Source of the DNA: Candidatus Cloacimonadota bacterium
GTDB lineage: Bacteria; Cloacimonadota; Cloacimonadia; Cloacimonadales; Cloacimonadaceae
Direction of reading: 5' to 3'
Length of the DNA stretch: 19,213 nucleotides
Assembly: GCA_023392795.1 (NCBI GenBank)
Contig: JAEWNJ010000027.1
Coordinates: forward strand, 1 to 19,213
Position 1 is the first letter of the stretch; the number at the start of each line of letters is the position of its first letter. A model generated the notes under the pieces. It had not been told where the DNA came from. It did no database searches and saw only the letters and a program-made list of their open reading frames with translations. Position numbers and translations under genes: made by a program. Positions 14,427-19,213 of the stretch are shown one piece after another.

Positions 14427-14601
14427 TGGAACCTCCACTTTGAGGACACACTGCGCCACAAATTGATAAGGAAAGCTGGATAGAGCTCCGCTTCGCAATC
14501 TCGGGGATGTGCCTCCGGCTGTTTATTAAAGTTTGTCGGCCACTGCTATTGCAGTAACCACCACGATACTCGGTCAGAGTATCCTGATAGTAGGATATCA
14601 T
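14419..14601 (-). CDS. Possible 60-codon leader ORF overlapping rpsJ
   Basis: I do not recognise this product. ATG at 14601 follows a perfect AGGAGG with a 4-nt spacer, and the frame runs 60 codons to a TAA overlapping the rpsJ GTG by 8 nt. The peptide begins MISYYQDTLTEYRGGY and is Ser/Arg/Gly-rich with three cysteines; it has no signal peptide or known motif. The frame also runs through small inverted repeats at 14580-14597 and 14542-14555 and uses codons such as CGG, AGG, ATA and CCC, atypical of a conserved ribosomal gene. It may be a regulatory leader peptide that delivers ribosomes to rpsJ, or a chance frame in a structured 5' UTR. Strong signal for translation start, weak signal for a functional protein. 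Confidence 0.35.
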   Translation of the reverse strand: MISYYQDTLTEYRGGYCNSSGRQTLINSRRHIPEIAKRSSIQLSLSICGAVCPQSGGSSE

Positions 14602-14667
14602 TATTCCTCCTAAAGAACTATAAGTCCCTGCAAAATTGGGGACTTGTGCTATACGCTCTGCGCGTAT
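14542..14667 (-). promoter_or_regulatory. Structured leader of the S10-spc-alpha transcript
   Basis: Four inverted repeats can fold in the minus-strand RNA ahead of rpsJ. They are ATACGC/GCGTAT (14651-14667, 5-nt loop), AAGTCCC/GGGACTT (14622-14645, 7-bp stem, 10-nt loop), TATCC/GGATA (14580-14597) and ACTGC/GCAGT (14542-14555, AATA loop, extendable by G-U pairs). The 7-bp hairpin ends about 10 nt before the AGGAGG of the leader frame. None is followed by a T-run. In several bacteria S10-operon leaders mediate autoregulation by L4; whether this one does is inference. Confidence 0.45.
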
Positions 14668-14685
14668 TTACATTATTGTGACACA

Positions 14686-14711
14686 AGAATATGGGAGGCT
14701 ATATCTGTCAA
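14686..14711 (-). promoter_or_regulatory. Weak candidate promoter for the S10 cluster
   Basis: A perfect TTGACA (-35 type) is found at 14711-14706 on the minus strand, 285 nt upstream of the rpsJ GTG. The best -10-like hexamer nearby, TATTCT (14691-14686), is only 14 nt away, which is shorter than the preferred 16-18 nt. It is the only good -35 match between the repeat block and the leader hairpins, the interval where a promoter is expected. FCB-group promoters often deviate from this consensus, so the call is tentative. Confidence 0.3.
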
Positions 14712-14739
14712 ATAGTTTTTTAAGGAAAAACCCCGTACC

Positions 14740-14857
14740 GTAGTGTAGCTTTCCAAAGCTACAATGCTCATACCACTAATCTCATGCATAATGTAACGCT
14801 TCTCATACACATAACCGTGTACCATACTCTCTTCGTAACATCGGAATGCTACGTTAC
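14740..14857. repeat. BIME-like element copy A, 118 bp
   Basis: This unit consists of two REP hairpins in inverted orientation around a 72-bp core. The left REP (14740-14762) is GTAGT followed by GTAGCTTT-CC-AAAGCTAC, an 8-bp perfect stem. The right REP (14835-14857) read in reverse is GTAAC plus a related hairpin; its stem here has one A/C mismatch. GTAG at the foot of the hairpin is the tetranucleotide class known for RAYT-linked REPs. It abuts copy B directly. The two cores differ at about three positions, showing a recent duplication. Confidence 0.9.
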
Positions 14858-14975
14858 GTAGTGTAGCTTTCCAAAGCTACAATGCTCATACCACCAATCT
14901 CATGCATAATGTAACGCTTTTCATACACATGACCGTGTACCATACTCTCTTCGTAGCAGCGGAATGCTACGTTAC
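14858..14975. repeat. BIME-like element copy B, 118 bp
   Basis: A direct tandem repeat of copy A with the same 118-bp period. The left hairpin is at 14863-14880 with an identical 8-bp stem. The right hairpin is at 14953-14970 (GTAGCA...TGCTAC, 6 bp). After the unit the sequence GGACGGT leads into a partial second copy of the end motif (GCCACGTTAC, 14983-14992). That partial copy contains the stop codon of the RAYT gene. Confidence 0.9.
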
Positions 14976-14988
14976 GGACGGTGCCACG

Positions 14989-15657
14989 TTACTGCTGGAA
15001 CTCCTCACACAGATAACTCCCCCTCCAATCCTTCCACTCAGTCACCAAACCTGCCTTTACCGGGTTATTTAGGATGTATTCTATTGTGCGACACATCTCG
15101 TCCTCATTCCGCACCATTCGATCATAGCTTTCTCTTTGCCAGAGGCTCTCTTTCTTGTTCATTAGCTTGTTTATCTGGTTTGCAGTGTATCTCTTCCAAC
15201 TATAGGTGATTCCCGCCGGAGAAAACATTTGCCCATCGCCGTCCTTGAGTGGGAAAATCAACACATGTACATGGTTGGGCATTATGCAATATGCCAAAAG
15301 CTTGTTACGCGCCCCGTCAAAATACTTTAGGGCAGCACCAATAATGCCAGTGATATCGTCCCGATGCAGGATTCTGGGCACATCCGGGCTTCTATCAAGT
15401 AACCGATCAAACCAAGCAAAGAACAACCCCTCTTTGTGTTTGTTGTCTTCGCGCTTTTCAGCTTCGCTTTTCTTGGCTTGCTCCTCCCACCACTCACGTT
15501 TCTGGCGGTCGAGCTCAGCCATAATAGCTTTAGGGAGGGTGAACTTCAACCGAAAAGTGATAAATATGGGCTTATCAACATCAAACATGTGTGGCAGCCT
15601 GCCGGGTTTGTAGTAGCATTTCAAGTTTTCCTGAGATATTGTGTTATGCTTGGTCAT
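14989..15657 (-). CDS. REP-associated tyrosine transposase (RAYT, Y1 family)
   Basis: A single-strand HUH endonuclease related to IS200/IS605 transposases; RAYTs cleave and spread REP hairpins and usually do not mobilise their own gene. The 222-residue product shows the HUH motif as H129-V-H131 in IMPNHVHVLIFPL and the catalytic tyrosine as Y178 in WQRESYDRMVRNEDE. It also has the C-terminal signature EYILNNPVKAGLV...W..W. ATG at 15657 follows AAGGA with an 8-nt spacer. All key residues are intact, so it is probably active or recently so. The gene is bracketed by inverted REP pairs (copies A and B on its 3' side, C on its 5' side), which supports the RAYT assignment over an ordinary insertion sequence. 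It lies between an exported-protein gene and the S10 cluster. Confidence 0.93.
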   Translation of the reverse strand: MTKHNTISQENLKCYYKPGRLPHMFDVDKPIFITFRLKFTLPKAIMAELDRQKREWWEEQAKKSEAEKREDNKHKEGLFFAWFDRLLDRSPDVPRILHRDDITGIIGAALKYFDGARNKLLAYCIMPNHVHVLIFPLKDGDGQMFSPAGITYSWKRYTANQINKLMNKKESLWQRESYDRMVRNEDEMCRTIEYILNNPVKAGLVTEWKDWRGSYLCEEFQQ

Positions 15658-15692
15658 GATGCTTTTCCTTGTTGACTCATTCTTATCCTTAC

Positions 15693-15710
15693 GTAGCTTT
15701 CAAATGTTGC
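15693..15710. repeat. Decayed REP hairpin upstream of RAYT
   Basis: GTAGCTTTC here matches the first nine bases of the left REP hairpins, followed by AAATGTTGC, which pairs with it only imperfectly (G-U pairs and one mismatch). It lies 25 nt before the intact copy C and 35 nt upstream of the RAYT start. It looks like a degenerate REP half. Confidence 0.4.
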
Positions 15711-15717
15711 GATTCCC

Positions 15718-15833
15718 GTAGTGTAGCTTTCCAAAGCTACGACGCTCATACGATCAATCTCATGAATAATATAACACTCTTCACACACATGACCATGTCC
15801 CATACTCATCGTAGCATCGGAATGCTACGTTAC
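15718..15833. repeat. BIME-like element copy C, 116 bp
   Basis: Same architecture and orientation as copies A and B, but more diverged in the core (70 bp). The left hairpin at 15723-15740 is identical to theirs. The right hairpin at 15811-15828 is the best preserved: GTAGCAT-CGGA-ATGCTAC, 7-bp perfect stem. It sits on the 5' side of the RAYT gene, so the gene is flanked on both sides by the elements. Confidence 0.9.
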
Positions 15834-15859
15834 GGACGGGTGCTACGTTACGGACGGGT
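15824..15859. repeat. 18-bp tandem duplication at the end of copy C
   Basis: GCTACGTTACGGACGGGT occurs twice, at 15824-15841 and 15842-15859, followed by the partial copy GCCACGGACGG. The same kind of end duplication, shorter, follows copy B (14966-14992). The duplicated segment starts in the right arm of the REP hairpin. Confidence 0.85.
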
Positions 15860-15868
15860 GCCACGGAC

Positions 15869-15961
15869 GGCGCTACGGCGAGCGCCGGTACATCCGCAAA
15901 GCAGCTCATATCGTCCGCAGGACACATCTCGTGCCGCAGGCACCTATTTCGCACACAGTGC
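15869..15961. repeat. Phased array of mini-hairpins
   Basis: Four clear short inverted repeats and one weak one occur in a row: GGCGCT/AGCGCC (15869-15886), weak GC-AAA-GC (15896-15902), GTCC-GCA-GGAC (15913-15923), GTGCC-GCA-GGCAC (15931-15943), GCAC-ACA-GTGC (15951-15961). The spacers between the last four are TCATATC, ACATCTC and CTATTTC, all 7 nt and alike. The starts of the third and fourth hairpins are 18 nt apart. Stem sequences differ but remain paired. The array starts right after the copy C tandem repeats and ends 1 nt before the stop codon of the exported-protein gene. There is no T-run, so it is not a standard terminator. Confidence 0.7.
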
Positions 15962-15962
15962 C

Positions 15963-18848
15963 CTATTTGATCAGGATCATCTTGCCACAATGCTGAGTAA
16001 TACCTGACTTCAAGCGATAATAATAGATCCCGTTGCCGACCCTGTTACCAGCCATATCTCTGCCATCCCATGTGATCTCACAAGTACCGGGATCTCTGGA
16101 ATCGTGATTCAGTCGTCGCACCAATTGCCCCTTCAGATTAAAGATATCCAGGCTTACGGTGTTCGTTTGCTTATTTTCGAAACGAATGGTAGTAGATTCA
16201 CGGAAGGGATTGGGATATGTAGTAGCTTTATTCACTACCGGGTACACGTGCTCCTGGTTATCTGTAAACATCATATCCAGGCTCGCAACCCATATTTCAT
16301 TACCAGCCCACTCCACCTTACCATTTGTCTCACAATACACATGACAGCGGTTCCAGCTCAGGGTTCCCGGATGCGAAGCCACGATTGCTTTGTGAAGTCC
16401 CTGGATGCCGAAGGTATTGGCATAAAAGAAGCCGGATTCATCTCCAATCAGATCTCCCGTGTCTGATATTACCCCTCGATACAACCCTCTGTGCTCATCA
16501 TTATAATATTCAAGAAACGCAATGCTTTTATTCTGATCAGTTCGGAGCAGCAATCCGGATCCAAAATTGTAACCTGGCAAGGAGTAGTTTTGCCCAAAGC
16601 TATTCCAAACCAGCTCCCCAGCTTGATTGATCTGGTGCACCATATAGACCCCTTCGTTGTAGCAATAGCTGAGGCAATAAATATCTTCGCCATAGATGGC
16701 ATCAGCAATATCGTAAAATTTCTGATCCACATGCAAGCTAATTCCATATGCTCCCCATAAGTGCTCTCCGGAGCGGCTCAACATCTGGACTCTCAACACG
16801 TTATTGGAGTTCTCCCAATGATTATAAAACAATACCAGGTTACCATTTGAGATACCGCTATGGTTAGGTATCAGAAGTGTGAAGGGCAAGCTTTGAGGCC
16901 AGCCGGGACAGTTGTTACCCTCATCATCCAGCTTGTGAATCACAAGGACTGAGTATGAGGTATAAGACACATGGCAGAGGACATAATTCTCCTGAGTTTC
17001 TGCCATTACTATCTGTCGGGGACCACAGTTCATGATGAGTTTGCCCCCAACCTGCCACATTGGTGACCCCTCAATGTACAATTGAGCATAAAGGTTATTC
17101 GCCTGGTGATCATTGCACCAGACCACATAGATACCATCTCCCATAATCCCAATATTGCTGGTTTCAAAATCATAGCCATTTTCTGGGTCATGTGCTACCT
17201 GCAATCCCTTATGCGGCCATATATTGTTGCCCCTTTGATCAATCTGTTGTAGCCAAAGCTTGCTTACTCCATCCTCGATATCGGAGTAGATAAATGCAAC
17301 GTTACCACTTGGCAGAGTTTGCCCGTCCAGATACTGTTCCTTGCAGGAAGAATGGGGGTTCAATGCCCGGCCATTTTGCTCCAGAATGGGCTGCCCATCC
17401 GGACTGGTGATCTGATAGTAAATCTGCTGAATATCGCCACGCCCATCAGAAAACATATGAATTACATTGTTACCAAGCACCAGGCTTTGTTGCAGTGTAC
17501 CATCTCCATTCAGGATTGAGTGCAATATGCTGCCATTGTAAGGCAGCAAACGGTTGCCGTTTTCGTCCAGGATTTGGCTACGAATGCTATTGACGTCCTC
17601 GGAAAAATCATGCCAAACAATCATTGTACCTGAGCTTACTGGCTGAAAGACGGGCTTACGTTTCCGTTTCTGATGATCGATAAGCTCCATTACCGGGAAA
17701 GGCAGGCTGCTGTCCTGGGCAATTCTGCTGTAATAGATCTGGCGATCTTCAATCCAGAGCAGTTCGATGGAGTCAGAGATATTGATATCCTGGATAATTG
17801 CCTTATTCTGGCAGGATACACTAACCATTTCCGGCCATAACGGTTGAAGATTGCCATCCAGATTCAGCAGTCTGATCGCGAATCCCAGCTCCCTTTCAAG
17901 GAAAGTCCCGGAACCGGCAATCACAAGTCCTCCAGCGGATTTGGGCTTGGGATACAGTTTCGTGTAGGGCAAAAAGGGTTCACCGATATTGTATTCCACA
18001 TAGTCTGGCAGCAGCAGATTGCCCTGAAGGTCGATCTTTTGTAGCTTTACAAGCCCGTACATCGAAAAGAAATAAAGGATAATCCCCTCACCATCATGCA
18101 TAATCCGCAATTCCATATTTTCTGGCTTTGGTACGCTGATCAAAGGTCCGTCTCCCTGCTGATGGCCTTGAGAATCAAAGTGATAGATCTTATAGGCTCC
18201 ATGATCAAGCGCTTCCGGATCTAGAACTTGAACTACTATTCCTCCTTCACCATCGCTGAGGCTATGGAACCCCCATGAAACAATGGAATCATCCAGCAAT
18301 AAGATATCATCCTCCCACATGCTGTTTCCCATGGCATCATAGCTGATCCCACTGATCCCATTTGTGCTCACCCAGGAAAGATTGCAGATGATCACTCCGC
18401 CATAACTGTTAGGATGCAATTGGCCCTGTTTTTCAATTTCGTCTTCTCCTGCATAAATCCCATCGTGTGGCCAAAGCCTGTGCCCATCAGGATTAATCTT
18501 TTGCACCCAGCAGGAGGAGCCAAAATACGGAATGGTCTTGAAAAACATGAACACGATGTTTCCGTCTGTAGTCAGCACCGCATCTCCAATTCGCTCTTCA
18601 GAAGCGCTGTTAGCAACATGGCGCGGTGCATCCCAGACGCTGTTGCCGCTTAAATCCACTTTTTGCACCAAAATATCGCTACTACCGCTACTGGTTTCAT
18701 TGTAGAACATCAGAATCGACGAATCCGGCAGTTTCAGCCTGACTGTACTGAAATCAAGATACGAGGTTTGACGGATCTTGACCGGTTCATATGCAAACAG
18801 GTTCAGCAAACAACAAAGGCAAATCAACGTAAGTAATTTGTACTTCAT
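15963..18848 (-). CDS. Exported beta-propeller-like repeat protein with type IX-class sorting domain
   Basis: No specific function can be assigned. The 961-residue product has a signal peptide (MKYKLLTLICLCCLLNLFA, cleavage likely after A19). About 15 repeats of roughly 52 residues follow between 50 and 860. Each centres on a strand-turn motif of the type V-Q-K-I-D-x-x-G-N-x-L-W: 61-72, 115-126, 168-178, 221-230, 269-280, 325-338, 371-385 (weak), 424-435, 478-489, 533-544, 588-598, 637-650, 687-698, 737-748 and 791-802. Such spacing suggests beta-propeller blades. Residues 877-961 form a FlgD-Ig-like C-terminal domain (TYPNPFRESTTIRFE, then ITWDGRDMAGNRVGNGIYYY) of the kind used for type IX secretion/surface anchoring. 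ATG at 18848 is chosen over one ten codons upstream because AAAGGAGG lies just 5 nt before it and the signal peptide then starts at residue 1. Confidence 0.85.
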   Translation of the reverse strand: MKYKLLTLICLCCLLNLFAYEPVKIRQTSYLDFSTVRLKLPDSSILMFYNETSSGSSDILVQKVDLSGNSVWDAPRHVANSASEERIGDAVLTTDGNIVFMFFKTIPYFGSSCWVQKINPDGHRLWPHDGIYAGEDEIEKQGQLHPNSYGGVIICNLSWVSTNGISGISYDAMGNSMWEDDILLLDDSIVSWGFHSLSDGEGGIVVQVLDPEALDHGAYKIYHFDSQGHQQGDGPLISVPKPENMELRIMHDGEGIILYFFSMYGLVKLQKIDLQGNLLLPDYVEYNIGEPFLPYTKLYPKPKSAGGLVIAGSGTFLERELGFAIRLLNLDGNLQPLWPEMVSVSCQNKAIIQDINISDSIELLWIEDRQIYYSRIAQDSSLPFPVMELIDHQKRKRKPVFQPVSSGTMIVWHDFSEDVNSIRSQILDENGNRLLPYNGSILHSILNGDGTLQQSLVLGNNVIHMFSDGRGDIQQIYYQITSPDGQPILEQNGRALNPHSSCKEQYLDGQTLPSGNVAFIYSDIEDGVSKLWLQQIDQRGNNIWPHKGLQVAHDPENGYDFETSNIGIMGDGIYVVWCNDHQANNLYAQLYIEGSPMWQVGGKLIMNCGPRQIVMAETQENYVLCHVSYTSYSVLVIHKLDDEGNNCPGWPQSLPFTLLIPNHSGISNGNLVLFYNHWENSNNVLRVQMLSRSGEHLWGAYGISLHVDQKFYDIADAIYGEDIYCLSYCYNEGVYMVHQINQAGELVWNSFGQNYSLPGYNFGSGLLLRTDQNKSIAFLEYYNDEHRGLYRGVISDTGDLIGDESGFFYANTFGIQGLHKAIVASHPGTLSWNRCHVYCETNGKVEWAGNEIWVASLDMMFTDNQEHVYPVVNKATTYPNPFRESTTIRFENKQTNTVSLDIFNLKGQLVRRLNHDSRDPGTCEITWDGRDMAGNRVGNGIYYYRLKSGITQHCGKMILIK

Positions 18849-19213
18849 CACATCCTCCTTTGGTATCATACATAGCAAGCATAATCTATTCCAACCAGCA
18901 AATTTTTAGCACCGCTCCGCGCGCCCAGATAACTTTCCTGCCTATCCCTCCTCCCTGCTTCACGGTTAGTGTGGTGCATAAGGCCAGGCAGGGCAGGACT
19001 ATCATCAGTCTTGTTTGGGCTTCAGTTATGGTATCATGCCTACCCACTCGATCTGGAATAGAGCCTTTGGATTATCATTGTTCATTACTCTGTCTTAAAA
19101 AAACCCTCTATCTATCAGTGTGCGCAGCCAATTCTCAATTTCAATGATTTACCCCTTGCTATCTTGCAGATGATACGCCTCCCATACACCGGTCATACAC
19201 CGGTCGTACAATC
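18849..19213. other. Gene-free interval upstream of the exported-protein gene
   Basis: No credible coding region was found on either strand. The only open frame of note (plus strand, 18860-19147) gives a composition without domain features and has no good ribosome binding site. The interval must hold the promoter of the exported-protein gene, but no convincing -35/-10 pair was identified; TATGAT near 18867-18872 lies too close to the start codon. A short A-tract (19097-19103) and a pyrimidine-rich stretch (18941-18960) are visible. The far end carries an 11-bp tandem repeat listed separately. Confidence 0.6.
19183..19204. repeat. 11-bp tandem repeat at the window edge
   Basis: CATACACCGGT occurs twice in direct succession (19183-19193 and 19194-19204) and is followed by CGTACAATC at the end of the window. 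Each unit contains the palindrome ACCGGT. The block may continue outside the window, so its extent and nature are unknown. Confidence 0.6.

Noticed and set aside
14427..14498. ATG-initiated extension of S10 by 24 residues
   Set aside because: The extra residues match nothing in the family. GTG at 14426 with GGAGG 5 nt upstream gives the normal N terminus.
14740..15833. Ordinary insertion sequence with terminal inverted repeats
   Set aside because: The flanking copies are full inverted-REP composites in direct orientation, two of them in tandem. The transposase shows the RAYT signature, and no DDE motif is present.
14740..15859. CRISPR array
   Set aside because: The repeats are 116-118 bp units in few copies with conserved cores. 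There are no short repeats with unique spacers and no cas genes.
15951..15965. Rho-independent terminator after the exported-protein gene
   Set aside because: The first hairpin has only 4 bp and no T-run follows on the minus strand.
18867..18895. Promoter TTGGAA/TATGAT upstream of the exported-protein gene
   Set aside because: The -10-like hexamer would place transcription start inside or at the ribosome binding site, leaving no room for a usable leader.
18860..19147. 95-codon plus-strand open frame
   Set aside because: It begins inside the 5' end of the exported-protein region, has no good ribosome binding site, and the product has no coherent features.

Overview
All 33 credible genes in this window lie on the minus strand, so biological order runs from high to low coordinates. 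About three quarters of the window (43..14426) is a complete, uninterrupted S10-spc-alpha ribosomal protein cluster of a bacterium: rpsJ-rplC-rplD-rplW-rplB-rpsS-rplV-rpsC-rplP-rpmC-rpsQ, then rplN-rplX-rplE-rpsN-rpsH-rplF-rplR-rpsE-rpmD-rplO-secY, then map-infA-rpmJ-rpsM-rpsK-rpsD-rpoA-rplQ. Gaps between genes are 1 to 18 nt or short overlaps, except 48 nt between infA and rpmJ. There is no room for conventional promoters at the classical S10/spc and spc/alpha borders, so the 30 genes probably form one long transcription unit. Ten of the 30 start on GTG or TTG. The zinc-binding forms of S14 and L36 are present, and adk is missing between secY and map.

Upstream of rpsJ (about 14419..14711) is a leader with several small inverted repeats and a 60-codon open frame that has a strong Shine-Dalgarno sequence and overlaps the GTG start of rpsJ by 8 nt. 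Beyond it (about 14740..15860) is a REP/RAYT block: a REP-associated tyrosine transposase gene flanked by three copies of a 116-118 bp element. Two copies are in tandem on its 3' side and one is on its 5' side. Each copy is an inverted pair of REP hairpins around a 70-72 bp core. Next to the block (15869..15961) is a phased series of tiny hairpins whose stems differ but stay paired, separated by similar 7-nt spacers.

The distal part (15963..18848) encodes a 961-residue exported protein with a signal peptide, about 15 repeats of roughly 52 residues that suggest beta-propeller blades, and a C-terminal YPNPF/FlgD-Ig-like domain of the type IX sorting class. The last 365 bases hold no gene that I can support.

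The organism is most likely a member of the FCB superphylum. The YPNPF sorting tail, the long ID..GN..W propeller repeats and the RAYT/REP content would fit Candidatus Cloacimonadota, but this is inference and not a phylogenetic result. The ribosomal cluster supplies the small and large subunit proteins, the core RNA polymerase alpha subunit, initiation factor IF-1, the SecYEG channel subunit and N-terminal methionine removal, coupling synthesis of translation, transcription and export machinery. The RAYT block and the exported protein are accessory material in front of it.
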